A stretch of 64,000 nt of DNA from assembly GCF_020509005.1 (NCBI RefSeq), contig NC_063019.1, positions 4,154,001 to 4,218,000 on the forward strand, written 5' to 3'. A program made the position numbers and the translations under genes. The stretch's first letter is position 1. The number at the start of each line of letters is the position of its first letter. Positions 1-10,385 of this stretch are shown here, in pieces. Origin of the DNA: Fulvia fulva. Taxonomy: Eukaryota; Ascomycota; Dothideomycetes; Mycosphaerellales; Mycosphaerellaceae. The notes under the pieces are model-generated. The model had not been told where the DNA came from. It saw only the letters and a list, made by a program, of their open reading frames with translations, and did not search any database.

Positions 1-1321
1 CCATGGCCGCGCCGATGACTTGTCGCCATTTGTGTAGGGACATTAACCAGTCTGAGGAGGAGGTGGTGGCACTTTCCTGCACGATGCGCATGGAGGAGGG
101 GCAAGGGCAGCGGAATGGGGAAGCCGGACGAGCGCTGACGGGGCCGAGCGGGATGGGTTCGAGGGCTTCGATGCAGCGGGATATTTCCGGGGGGAGGAGG
201 GTACTGGATAAGGGCGCGGAGGGGTGGATGTTGGTGAGGATGTTCCAGGCGATGAGGAAGCGGATTGCGGCGAGGCGGGTGGTGGGTTTTTTGAGGAGGC
301 GGTCTATGTGGCGCTCGGAGAGGGGGCAGGTGGGGGAGAGGAGTTCGGGGAGGCCGTCGAGGTTGTGGGTGGTTGATCGGTGGGTTTGGGCGAGGTGGGC
401 TAGTTCGGAAGAGGCGGTGCAGTAGGTTTCGACGTAGGCGCGGATGGAGGCGTTGAGGTTGGTGAAGTCTTCTTGGAGTTCGAAGTCGGAGGCGGGTGGG
501 AGGAGGTCGACGATGGAGTTGGAGGTGGTGGTGGTGGGGTCGTGTTTTTCGAGGGCTGCGGTGGCGCTTGTGCCGGAGAAGGTGTCGCTGTGGTCTTGGT
601 AGGAGTCCAAGGGCTCGTGTGCTGAGACGCGGTTTCTGCGACGCCGCCGGAGCAAGAAGAGGGCGATGAATGCTGCTATGATCGCACCAGCAGCGGCCGT
701 GGCTACGCTGATACCGGCCACAACCTTGGGCCTCAGTGCATGGCCGCTGGAGGCAACAGTTGCGTTGCCACTGCTAGAAAATGCGTCCGTGGAGACCACA
801 CCAGATTCTGTACTAGATGTGATCCCAGTATGGCTCGTCGAGGGCAACAGAACGATCCTGGTACTGGTGGACGACAGAGTGAGGCTCGTCGTAGCATTGC
901 TCGAAGAGACTGCCGCAGTCGGGGTGCTCGAGACAGTTGGAGGTGGGCTGCTGGATTCGCTGCTTGCGCCTGATGCCTGGCCTGTCCCGGGCGGGTCAGG
1001 ATTCAGAGCAGGATCCGGGAATGTTGGTGATGGAGAGATCGAAGCACTCGCCGCTCCAGTCTGACTAGCCATGGCTTCGGGACCACTATCGACATCAATG
1101 AAGGGAGATGCAGGGTTAGACGATGGCACAGTCGTTGTCCCCGAAGTCGTCGAAGCGGCGATGGTGGTAGTGGACTCCAAGCCACTCATTCTGCTCACTG
1201 AATATGCTGGAGCCTGAGCAGCATACGTGCTCGGGAAAGGGCCGCCGTACGCGATGCGTATCGTGAAGTTGGATGTTTTCGAAGCAATTGCAACCAACAC
1301 GCTCGACTTGTTGCTGTGCAT
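1..1321 (-). CDS. Ser/Thr-rich single-pass membrane protein, C-terminus cut by window edge
   Basis: One minus-strand frame runs from the ATG at 1321-1319 to the left edge without a stop, about 440 codons; an in-frame stop lies just upstream at 1348-1346. The first half (about 1320-730) is rich in Ser, Thr, Pro and Ala, like an O-glycosylated extracellular stalk. One hydrophobic segment follows at about 722-651 (including FIALFLL) and runs straight into five arginines, a typical stop-transfer signal. The cytoplasmic tail ends at the edge with DWLMSLHKWRQVIGAAM. This is the layout of fungal wall-sensor-like membrane proteins, but I see no WSC, CFEM or other named domain, so function is unassigned. 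The chosen Met is not followed by a convincing signal peptide, so a 5' exon is probably missing. Confidence 0.7.
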   Translation of the reverse strand, partial: MHSNKSSVLVAIASKTSNFTIRIAYGGPFPSTYAAQAPAYSVSRMSGLESTTTIAASTTSGTTTVPSSNPASPFIDVDSGPEAMASQTGAASASISPSPTFPDPALNPDPPGTGQASGASSESSSPPPTVSSTPTAAVSSSNATTSLTLSSTSTRIVLLPSTSHTGITSSTESGVVSTDAFSSSGNATVASSGHALRPKVVAGISVATAAAGAIIAAFIALFLLRRRRRNRVSAHEPLDSYQDHSDTFSGTSATAALEKHDPTTTTSNSIVDLLPPASDFELQEDFTNLNASIRAYVETYCTASSELAHLAQTHRSTTHNLDGLPELLSPTCPLSERHIDRLLKKPTTRLAAIRFLIAWNILTNIHPSAPLSSTLLPPEISRCIEALEPIPLGPVSARPASPFRCPCPSSMRIVQESATTSSSDWLMSLHKWRQVIGAAM

Positions 1322-2581
1322 ACCAGAGTTGGAGTAAACCAAAGCTTACAACAGCGCCACTCGGTCCAGCAGGCCACTACCAAATCGCAAACTGCCTTTG
1401 TGCGGCAGTGCGGAGCACGAGTAGGTATAGCAGGTGGCGTGACATCGTACAGACATCCGTCAGCAGTACCTGCGGCGAGAACGCTGGTGCGCTGTACCTG
1501 CATACACCCATTGGCTGTACCAATAAAAGAATCTCAAAAATCTGCCGTGCGGCACGTTGTCTTATTGTTTGCTGTCTGCAGATGGACGGGTGGACGGAAG
1601 CGGAGCAGAGGCGCTCGTGCACCACCTTGTGTGATGTTACACGGCAGGGTTGGTGACCGGCTCGTGCGATGATGTCTGGGGTCAGCGAGCGTCTGGACAA
1701 TGGAGAGAGTGTTGCGGGGGAACGCTTGAGTGCTGTTTTCATGGTTTGACGAAGGTTGATATACTGTCACCTCGAAGTCTTGTGGTATTTCTGCCCACAG
1801 AAGACTGAGCGGCCAATGTTCTCAGTGTCTGCTTGATCTCGGTCTTGTGAACGATAGCCGCCCGACTGGAAGCACCGTTCGAGCAGCAAGAAGTATCACT
1901 GCAGGCTGAAGGGCTCTCTCGAGCCATACCGATCTCGCTCAAGACGTGCAGCCGCGTCCCTTCGAAATGGACGCTCGAATAGACGCCAGCTCCAGGTACA
2001 GCTGCATATCACTGCGGCGATTGTCACCAGTGCTTGGCTGATGGATGGTCCATGCAGGACCTCGCGTTGTACAGAGGTCAGCAGCAGAAGTACGAGTCAC
2101 GACGATTCTCTACGGAATCGTCGGAGCTTTGCAAAGGGACCATGAGATGGCGCAGCGCGACATGAAGAAGAGGCCAGTGTTGCAGATTGCCCTCTACGAT
2201 ATGCTCGTATCCTTCAATGTTCCGATCTGCGGTATTGTCAGTGCTGATGGGAGCTTGCTAGTGTCGACAAGCATTTCCTCCGAAGGTGCTGGAGATGCGG
2301 CTGCATTGTCTCCAGCATCGCACGGCCATCGGTCTATCGTTCGAGGGTGTCCTGGTATGATGACTTGGTAGTTTGCGAATCTTACATCGTTGCAGTCTGC
2401 ATCGCGCTTCAGGAGATGAAGTCAAGGTCAAGGTCGTCGCGTGGCAAGTGGGCTGCGTGCCTTCCTCCTTTCACATGAGCAACTTTGTCTCGACTTCGAA
2501 CCTCAACTTTCGCAACATTTCCCCGTAACACACCGCACATCCGTCGCTCCAATTGCTCAGAACACGTTCTTCGGGAGCGTC
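1322..2581. other. Intergenic region between divergent genes
   Basis: This stretch separates the minus-strand membrane-protein gene from the plus-strand RING gene. It should hold both promoters and perhaps a 5' exon of the membrane protein. Several overlapping ORFs under 130 codons occur on both strands, but none shows a recognisable domain or a consistent splice model. Confidence 0.5.
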
Positions 2582-3897
2582 ATGGACGCCACCTTGCGTT
2601 GCAATGACCTGACTTGCCGGGCACAAGTCGACGATCGTGCTGTGGTTACGACATGCAGGTGAAGCATCGCCAACTTCACCCGCGAAATACCATTGAGGCT
2701 GACATCGACCACCAGCCACGTCTTCTGCCTAAACTGCGCCGATCGCCTCGATCTCAGCGCACCAAAGGATGGCCAGCGCAAATGTCCTGCTTGTGCGACG
2801 TGGTTGCTCAACCCAGACGATGCAGTCGTCACTTCCCTCGCTCCGACTGAAGACTACAAGACCAGCATCCTGAGCGGCCTTAGTCCAACGATCATCATGG
2901 AGTGTGCAGGCCGAGGCTTGAACTTCTGGGCGTACCAGATGGCGCAAGAGATGTCAGTGACGGCAGTTGTACCTCTGCCGGCCGATCTACTAACGTTTGG
3001 TCAGCACCTACCAAGAGTATCTCACCAAGACACTGTCAGATCGCTATGCTGGTCTGGACACGCACGTGCAAAGCATCATTCGTGAGGCGAACGACGAAGC
3101 TGCTCGCATGAGCGCTAAGCTGGATGGTGAGTCGATGGCGTGGCCGTCGATGGGCCAAGGTAAGGCTAATATGCCACAGCAATGCACACCGAGCAGGAGA
3201 GGGTCCTGTCGCATAATCAGAAAATCGAACGAGACTTCAAGGAGATGTCAAAGCGCTCAGCAAACTTCGAGAAGATGTACAGAGCTCTGAAGGCGCAGCA
3301 GATCAACGGAAATGTCGAGATCGCCGCTGAGCATGATGCGGACAATGTCATTCAAGGAGCTTCGCAGAACCCTGGAGGACAGTACCGCAGCTCGCACCAG
3401 CAGCAAGCGCCATCGGGTTTCCCACGCCGCAGCAACAGCAATGGAAGTGGTGGCAGTGATGAGCGCAGACGCATGACTTTGCAGCCTGGTACTGGCTACA
3501 GCAGCCAGGGATATGTGCCACTGGGTAGCAGAAGGGGCATGACCAGCTCTCGTGAGTACTGGCTACCATGTCATTCCTGTTGCACAACTGACATGCACCA
3601 GACAGCGGACCTGTGCCAACGAACAATCGCCAACGCCTGCCAGCGAATCTACCTCAGCCCACGTTTGGTTCGTACAATGCAAGTCTACTCGGCCGTGAAG
3701 CTGGAGGTGGCTCGCATCGGCAGGGGACTGCACTAAATGGAAGCTACAGCCGTGGTGGACAAGGTGACAGTCCGAGCGGAGGATTTGGATTGAGCGCAGG
3801 CGTCCGAGCAGGTCGACCAAGCTACCTGCCGCCGAGTCGTACTGGTCATGGTGGAGGATCCAGGCCCAGTGGTTATGGCGGAATGCCGTTGCGCTGA
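2582..3897 (+). CDS. HEI10/CCNB1IP1-type RING protein, meiotic crossover regulator (5 exons)
   Basis: Exons 2582-2658, 2716-2952, 3005-3126, 3180-3551 and 3602-3897 join into 367 codons; each intron has GT-AG ends and keeps frame. The N-terminal RING finger has C7, C12, C25, H27, C30, C33, C49 and C52. The next block (LAPTEDYKTSILSGL, then LNFWAYQMAQE and TYQEY) matches the conserved region after the RING in CCNB1IP1/HEI10. A coiled coil (about residues 135-195) and a Gly/Arg/Ser-rich disordered tail follow. In Sordaria, plants and mammals these proteins are SUMO/ubiquitin E3-like factors that concentrate at recombination sites on the synaptonemal complex and fix crossovers. The first ATG in frame with the RING is used, and family members also begin right before the RING. 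Ortholog identity is inferred from remembered family sequence. Confidence 0.88.
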
Positions 3898-4708
3898 GAG
3901 AAGTGGACGAGCTCGTGGGAGCAGACCGTTGGCCGCCTGTGCTTGGAGCACATGAAGTTGTTGTCTGAGCCATTGCTGGAATCGAGAACTTTCTACCCAT
4001 CTGTCCACCGGTGTACAGATGTTACAAATAATGCCTTGAAGTCTGGTACTGAGCGCGACCACATCCTCCTCAGCGTTGGAGCTCGGCTCAGCTTGTCAAG
4101 GCACACCGCCTTTTGCTGAGCCTATCACATTTGCCCGCTCTTTGCTCATATGGTGCCCATCAGATCAGAACCTTCAATGTATATACCTCTCTCGTGGTCT
4201 TCTCACATTCACGGCCATTGTTCGGGACGAGAAGAGTACGCCCGCATCGTGCCCATTCACCAAGGCGAACCAGATCGGAGGTGCCATGATCCATTGCTTT
4301 CCAGCAAATGGCTGCTGGTGTTCGAGATCGGACAAGACAAAGAGTACGGCATGGAAGCGGAGAAGTTGCCGGTCGAATGTGATAGAGAGGAAGACGCGAT
4401 CATGGTGTTGTCGAAGACATGTTCTCCTGCTGCGAACATGAAGCTGAGTAATCTCGCGGCTAGCCGGGCCGAGCTTCGCTTAACCTTGTCGCGCTGGCGC
4501 GTGCTTCATGAGCCAGGCAGGCACGATGATGATGCAGCTGGAAACATCAACCTCACAACGCATCAACACCATCCCCATCAAACAACTTCCACACAATACA
4601 TCTTCGATACCGACTGAAGCTACAGCCTTGTAGTCGCCGACCCCACAACCTCATCAAGCGCACGAAACCACTCTCAAACAGAGCTCACAGCTCCATCACG
4701 CACTCATC
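3898..4708. other. Intergenic region, no supported gene
   Basis: Space between the RING gene and UMP1. An open frame at 4150-4617 has no recognisable domain and low-complexity His/Thr sequence at its end; I do not call it a gene. The last part should hold the UMP1 promoter and 5' UTR. Confidence 0.5.
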
Positions 4709-5249
4709 ATGGTAAACACCCACCTCATCACCCACCCCATCCACAAACCCTCACTAACACACCACCCCCTCCCAGTCTCTCCGCATAGTCCCAGCACCCA
4801 GCAACCCCACCAGCACCACTCCCAACCTCGGCGCCCCCTCCGCCCCAGGCATCCACGACACCCTCCGCTCGAACCTCCACCACCTCGCCCCAGCACCCAA
4901 AGCCTCAACCACTGCCGCCACCACAACCTCCCCCCTCCAATCCCTCCACCCCCTCGAGTCCCGCCTCTCCAACTGGCGCCACCAGCAAGAAACTCTCAAG
5001 ATGTCCCTCCTGCGCCGCCAGTTCGGAATCGCCGAGCCCGTCAAGCGCCAGATGGAGCTGAGCATTGTGCGCGCGGGAGAGTGGAGGCCTAGTGTGCTGG
5101 GAGGTCATGGGACTGCGGGGTTGCATGCGGATATTTTGAGTGGGAGGGATTGCGAGTTGGGGTGGGAGGATGTGTTTGAGGGGGATGTTATGAGGGAGGG
5201 GATGGATTTCCATGCGGAGATGGAGGGTCGGTTTAGGATGAATTGGTAA
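4709..5249 (+). CDS. UMP1: Proteasome maturation factor UMP1 (exon 1 is the start codon only)
   Basis: Exon 1 is just the ATG at 4709-4711; an intron (4712-4775, GTAAAC...CCCAG) follows, and exon 2 (4776-5249) completes a 158-residue protein. After Met it continues SLRIVPAPSNP, then LGAPSAPGIHDTLRSNL, LRRQFGIAEPVKRQMEL, EWRPSVLGG and a final MNW. These blocks are the conserved core of UMP1/POMP, the chaperone that assists 20S half-proteasome dimerisation and is the first substrate of the finished particle. Length fits the family (about 140-160). Residues about 36-65 are a Pro/Ala/Thr-rich insert. Without the split start codon the reading frame has no initiator before internal Met codons, so automatic calls are likely to truncate it. 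Confidence 0.94.
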
Positions 5250-5822
5250 AGGACTGGCAGATGGTGTAGTGATAGGAGAGATGCGCTGTGATGGGATGGA
5301 GAAGAGGTGAGATGAGATAAAGTGAAGGAGTGAAGAGCATAGATGGAGTTCTTACTTGCTACGGGGTATACTTCACATTGTACTCTACAAACGAAGACAG
5401 CGTGACCACAGCAGAGCATCTTCCGCTCAGCCTGTTCGATCTCGCCCTACCAATACAAATGACACAAAATACCAAATCACGTTCCATGCTTATACGCTGC
5501 ATCTCGTTCGTGTCCATATCTACAAGTACAAAGCCCCTTGGGAAAGCCCAAATAAACCCCAACATCGCTCGCTCAAATCGACAAATTAAACGCCGTCCCC
5601 TCCGCGCTGTACTTCCAAGAACGCCATGCTGTTGCCCCGTCCTGAACGCCAAGCCGACTCCTTCGTATGCATGTCTGTATGTAGCCCAGAAAGAGTCTGC
5701 TTCGCTCTTCTGTGGCGTCTTCTCGTTCTTTTGGTTATTGATGTCCATCTCAAATCGATACGCCTCGCGGTGCGAGCTTGTATTACTCCTGCGTTGATGT
5801 AGACTCGCGTATCGTGCGGTGT
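5250..5822. other. Intergenic region between convergent 3' ends
   Basis: Lies between the UMP1 stop and the stop of the minus-strand ubiquitin-fold gene, so it should hold both 3' UTRs. Overlapping open frames on both strands (5330-5797 and 5826-5359) show no domain and are treated as chance. Confidence 0.5.
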
Positions 5823-6649
5823 TCACTGCACACTACACCGACACCCGGCACTCCGATCTGCACCCTCCCGCATCCGTGTCGAGCCAGTCTTGCCAGTGCT
5901 CTTGCCGGCCGTCTCCTCGTCGTCGACCAGATCCGCGGGCTTGACGGTCATGTGGACCACGTTCGTGCTGTCGTCCTTGAATGGTAGATCTGTTGAGCAA
6001 TCGTTAGCCTGGCTTGCTCTTACTCCCTCAGCACTAATGTCTCGGCAGCGCAAAGAACCTTACCACGCAGAATCGCCTTCGCCTCAATCATGCGCCCCAT
6101 TATGATCAGCCGTATACTACTAGGATTCGTGGGTCGCGGCTCCCACTCGCTTCGCCAGTCTATCCAGATCAACTCCCGGAGCTGGTATCCGGTAATGCCC
6201 TTTGGGTCGAATGCGCCTGAAGCGTCTTTGGATTCCATCTTACGGCTGCGTAGGTACTTCTCGTCGATCTTGTAGGAATGCCGTGCGCCGGTTGTCAGCA
6301 TGAGGGAAATGTTGAGTTGTTGGCCGTTAGTGACTGTCGGATGTGTGAGTGCATCTTCGGTCACTGGCCCGAGTGCTTCCGTCTTTTTTCGTGTGAGAGG
6401 AGGGGATTGTTCTATTGCTGTGGATGGTGTTTGTGTGTTGGCCTCGATTGGTGAAAGTTGAGGTGCTGGGACGGAGGTTGGTGCCGCCGCGGGTGTTTCG
6501 GGCTGTTGCTGCTGGAGGGCATCTTCGAATTGCTGGTCGCCGGGTGTGGGTGGTACGTAGTTCATGTAGGATGGTCGCTCTGACACAGGAGCTTCCTGAG
6601 CACGCTGTGGTGGAGCGCCAGCCACTGCTTCCGGTTCAGATGAGGCCAT
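5823..6649 (-). CDS. UBL3/MUB-type membrane-anchored ubiquitin-fold protein with C-terminal CaaX box
   Basis: Exons 6649-6064 and 5989-5823 flank a 74-nt intron (GTAAGG...CAACAG) and give 250 residues. Residues 1-110 are a disordered Pro/Gln-rich extension. Residues about 112-215 form the ubiquitin-like fold: NISLMLTTGARHSYKID, an IWIDWRSEWEPRP helix region, SSIRLIIMGRMIEAKAIL, then LPFKDDSTNVVHMTV. These align with UBL3/MUB, including the Trp-rich segment and the R-L-I-x-x-G-R motif. The protein ends GCRCSVQ: CSVQ is a CaaX box for prenylation, and a second Cys two residues upstream could be palmitoylated. There is no C-terminal di-Gly, so it is not conjugated. In animals UBL3 directs proteins into extracellular vesicles, and in plants MUBs recruit E2 enzymes to the plasma membrane; the role here is inferred. 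Confidence 0.85.
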
Positions 6650-7664
6650 GTCTGGTGCTATGCCTGGTCGAAGTTTCGGAAGAACAGCTTTCAGCCTGAT
6701 GCTGTCGCGACGGCGAGTTTGCTGCGCTCAGTCCGAAGTCGCTCGATGTCTCGTGCTGCCGGATGTCGATGGTAGTGGTGCTCCGCGGGAAACAATGCAA
6801 TGCGGTGGAGCGCTCTCGGAAGCAGTGGAAGCAATGCTGGAGGAATAGCGAGCGGCGTCGACCGGAACAGTCGCGGACGTCGTTATAGCGGTATCAGGTG
6901 TCGGGCAGAGTGTGTAGAGCCGTGAGAGTGCATGCAGCCTGGGTGGTGCAGTGGCAGCACGAGATGAGGTGGCTCCTGCTGTACAGTCAGCCAGCCAGGA
7001 TGTTCGGCAGGTCCAAACTGGGGGCGGCAGGATCAGCCAAGGAAGCGCATCTCAAATCTGGTTGCTCTTCCTTCATGACATCGCTGCGTGGCAAACGGCA
7101 GGGACATGTACATGTACTGGTGTGCCTCTCATCACAGCGTACGCGCCTGCCATGGCATTGAGAGCATAAGACATGCCCCGCTACGGTCCTCGGCTTGCCG
7201 CTCTTGCCTGCCAAGCTCTTCCCGATCATGCGACATTGGCTGCACGAGGGCCCGATGTGGCCGAGCAAGGCGCCATGAACCACCACTTCACTTCCGACAC
7301 TTCCACCGTTTGACTGTCCGGGCAGCCGCTGCGGACAGAAGACCCTGTGGCGCACCAGGCAAAGAAAGGCAAAGAACGGCCTCTCAATACTGTAGAGATA
7401 CTGAGGTGTGCTCGTGCGCCATAGGTATGCTCCACAAAGTCACAGGTCAGGCTTGGCTCGAGGATGCTGATCTAGGCGATTGGCCCGTGTACGATATGGG
7501 CTGCATACTTGTAGCCCTCCCACAACGACTTCGCCATGTGTACGGAATCAATGACTGCGAACAGGGCCAACCTCGCAGCTCGGAAGAACCCCATCCATCC
7601 CTACCGTCCAGAAATGACCAGTGCTGCGAGAATCCATTGGGATTAAGGACGATTTCCCTTCATC
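6650..7664. other. Intergenic region upstream of the ubiquitin-fold gene
   Basis: About 1 kb holding the promoter of the minus-strand ubiquitin-fold gene and the 3' flank of the next minus-strand gene. Open frames here (such as 7088-7768 plus and 7355-6987 minus) contradict each other and have no domain. Confidence 0.45.
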
Positions 7665-8174
7665 TCAATCGGGCCTCTTCTGGATCTGATCCAGGCTCAC
7701 CGTTCCTTCATCACCTTGCTCACCATCCTCCGCAGCCCCATACCGGCCGACCAGCACGTGCGGTTTAAACATGGCCCTGTCCCTCTTCTCGATCTCCCTG
7801 TCCTCGCTCTTCTTACCGAAAAATGCTTCGTATTGCCTCTTTTCGAATAGCCATCGTTTGGCCAAATCGGCCTGCTCGAGGATGCTCTCTGGCGTCTGGT
7901 CCTTTTGCAGATCATTTTGCTCGCCACGCTCGACCTGTTGCTTGTACCAGTTGTCATTCTATGTTTCACCCGAGATGTTGCCCTCACTTGGTTTGGCTTC
8001 GACGAGATCGGCTGTCGTCCAGCGGGTGGGAGATGTTTGAGTTGAAGATTGGTGGTCTGGAGATTTGGCTTCCGTATTGGACTCTTGGTTGGGGCCCTGA
8101 GTTGGCTTTTCTGAGTCTGGTTGTGGGGAGTCTTGACGCTTGTGTTGAGCATTCTTATCGTTGCTTGTCGACAT
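7665..8174 (-). pseudogene. Unknown hydrophilic protein gene interrupted by one in-frame TAG
   Basis: A minus-strand frame from the ATG at 8174-8172 to the stop at 7667-7665 would encode 169 residues but contains a TAG at 7961-7959, after about 71 codons. Both halves lie in the same frame and both look coding: the first is Gln/Ser/Pro-rich and charged, ending SEGNISGET, and the second continues NDNWYKQQVERGEQNDL and then a charged helical stretch with KRWLFEKRQYEAFFGKKSE. I found no GT-AG intron of normal size that removes the TAG in frame. A single C-to-T change of CAG would explain it. It could be a recent nonsense allele, a sequence error, or two separate short genes. No family recognised. 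Confidence 0.55.
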
Positions 8175-8657
8175 GATGCTGACTTTGGTGATAGTATGGA
8201 GCTCGAGTATGGGTCGAGGCAACAATCGTTCGATATCGCTGGAAATGCTTGCTACCGTGTTGCTACCGTGTTGCGATGCTTGGGGTGCATCATGGAAACC
8301 TTGACAGCTGAGCACTCCTTGCTCTCACAACAGAGGGCTCTTTCCGTTGAAGCAAGCCACATCGAGCCGTGCAGAAGGCGTCATGCTGTCGAACGCGCCT
8401 ACCGGTAGCAGCCTGCATTCTTCCTTTGCTGGTGGACCGTCAGGCATTGTCGCAAGGGACAAACATTTTTTACCTCTGTCTCCCCTTCACGACGCTCATT
8501 AATGCTGGAAGATGTTAGCGTTCTAACCCGAAAGCCATCTCAAGCAAACCGAGACGGTCTTTATGGGAGCTGAAGCACGCGCAAACATGGTCGCTATATC
8601 AAGAGATGCCCCGTTGCCATGCTTCTGGTGTGAGCAGACGGAAAATCCACCATCAAC
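8175..8657. other. Divergent promoter region
   Basis: Lies between the start of the minus-strand unknown gene and the start of the F-box gene, so it should hold both promoters. No repeats or ORFs of note. Confidence 0.45.
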
Positions 8658-10385
8658 ATGAGCGACACGACACCTACTGCAGCAGCGGGTGAGCCGAGAG
8701 TGAGAAGAGACATGATCTCGAATGATGTACCAATGGAGCTACTCTTGCACATCTTCAGCTATGGCCTTACAATAACCGATCTGGTCAACCTTGCATCTGC
8801 GCAGAAACGATTTACCAACCTCAGACCCGCCACGGAAAGCATACTGTTCTCCAGTATTACTTTACGTCAGCCACCAAATCAGCAACAACTCTACGGCACA
8901 CGACTACAGAAAATGCTTCGCTCCTTTGCCCGCAACAGCAGCGTGCGGAAATGCGTGAAGCATCTTTATATTCCGCACTTCGAGAAGATTTCACCTGCAA
9001 GACGTGACAGGGATGGTAATATGGCCATTCTTGCTGCGAAAGCATTCTGGTATGTGCTTGAACTACTAGCGCGCTGCAATCTTGTGCAGCAAACTGGATA
9101 CTTGACATGTGCACCACTGGCTAACTCTGCATCTTTTTCTAGCGGCGTGAGAGACTGGCCGCGCGCACTGCAGGACCACTTCAGAGCAGCTCAAAACTTC
9201 CTAGGCCAAGATCGAGAGGTAGAGCTCGTGCTTCTCTTGGGCCTTATGCCGGAGTTACGCTCTCTGCGACTGGGCATGGTCTCCTTCACCCCTCGAACCG
9301 ACAACTTCGACTGGACTGTCTCCATCTTAGGCAGAATACTCGATCAGACAACGATGCCCACGGTAGCCGATGAAAAGCTGTTCCTCGGTAACCTCACCCA
9401 CGTCCATCTCGACTTGGCGCAAGAGATGCTGGACAATGACGATCATCTCTTTCTTTTCGACCTCCACATCGCGCCATTGTTCTTGCGACTGCCTACAATG
9501 AGGTCTTTTAAGGCTACTGGCGGCCGCCTCAAGCATCTGATCCGAGACTGGAAATGTGCAGATAGGGCCAGCAAAGTAACGAGTCTCACTTTGGTCGACT
9601 GCGATCTTGGCACCGATGCTCTGATCAACTTCATTCGGGCATGCTCGGCTCTGAAGTCCTTCTTGTGTCTACGCAGTCGTATACATCAAGAAGAGCCTCC
9701 AGTGGGTGTAGTATGGCCACTGATCGTCGGCGAATTGGAGAGTCACAAGAGCACATTGCATCACCTTGCCATCACGTCATACTCAAAGATCGATGTCGAC
9801 TCCGTCCCCAACGCTACAGGACCCACTGATCTCGCCATCACTTCTCTCAGACGGCTCGACAACTTGCACTATCTTGACCTGGATGATGAAGCCATCTTTG
9901 GTATCTCAGCAGCCGATGCTTGGCGCGTGAGGCCATCGGTTCGTCATGATGCAATCTACCTACTCTCGCTTCTTCCCCCAAAGCTCCAACACTTGGTCAT
10001 TCGTGAGGGCAGACAGTACGACCCTTTGCCAAATCGCACATCGCTTTGGAGCAATGACTGCTACGAGTTCGGACGCGTGCTTTTAGAACACAACACTCTT
10101 CGCAGGCTGGATGCCATCGGCTTCGAGAGTGTGGACCGACTCAAAGAACCAATGGTCCGACACTTTCCGGATCTCTCTATTAAGCGGAATACTTGGCTGA
10201 AGGCGTATCGGCCATCGGGACAGTCGATTCGCATGACCAAGAGGGGCGTGGATGGAAGCCCGGTGATGGAGCCGCCGTGGCTCAAGAGGGGTGTTGGCAT
10301 CTGGGTGCGCAAAGAGGATGACAGTGAGTCAGATGACGACGATGAGGAGGAGGAGGAGGAGGAGGAGGAGATGATGGAAGAGTGA
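8658..10385 (+). CDS. F-box-like protein with acidic C-terminal tail
   Basis: The open frame spans 575 codons from the ATG at 8658. Residues about 20-55 (NDVPMELLLHIFSYGLTITD, then LVNLASAQKRFTNL) match an F-box, the Skp1-binding helix set of SCF ubiquitin ligases. The rest has the irregular Leu spacing common in fungal F-box proteins with weak leucine-rich repeats. The last about 25 residues are almost all Glu/Asp/Ser. A probable intron sits at 9050-9142: GTATGT donor, GGCTAAC branch-like site, TTTTTCTAG acceptor. It is 93 nt, a multiple of three without stops, so the frame stays open whether or not it is spliced; splicing gives 544 residues. Substrate unknown. Confidence 0.8.
   Translation: MSDTTPTAAAGEPRVRRDMISNDVPMELLLHIFSYGLTITDLVNLASAQKRFTNLRPATESILFSSITLRQPPNQQQLYGTRLQKMLRSFARNSSVRKCVKHLYIPHFEKISPARRDRDGNMAILAAKAFWYVLELLARCNLVQQTGYLTCAPLANSASFSSGVRDWPRALQDHFRAAQNFLGQDREVELVLLLGLMPELRSLRLGMVSFTPRTDNFDWTVSILGRILDQTTMPTVADEKLFLGNLTHVHLDLAQEMLDNDDHLFLFDLHIAPLFLRLPTMRSFKATGGRLKHLIRDWKCADRASKVTSLTLVDCDLGTDALINFIRACSALKSFLCLRSRIHQEEPPVGVVWPLIVGELESHKSTLHHLAITSYSKIDVDSVPNATGPTDLAITSLRRLDNLHYLDLDDEAIFGISAADAWRVRPSVRHDAIYLLSLLPPKLQHLVIREGRQYDPLPNRTSLWSNDCYEFGRVLLEHNTLRRLDAIGFESVDRLKEPMVRHFPDLSIKRNTWLKAYRPSGQSIRMTKRGVDGSPVMEPPWLKRGVGIWVRKEDDSESDDDDEEEEEEEEEMMEE

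Noticed and set aside
4150..4617. 155-codon open frame between the RING gene and UMP1
   Set aside because: No domain, low-complexity end, and it overlaps other frames; likely chance or UTR.
5330..5826. Opposed 155-codon frames on both strands
   Set aside because: They mirror each other in the 3' UTR space of UMP1 and the ubiquitin-fold gene and show no domain.
7088..7768. 226-codon plus-strand frame
   Set aside because: Composition unlike a folded protein; it runs antisense into the end of the minus-strand gene.
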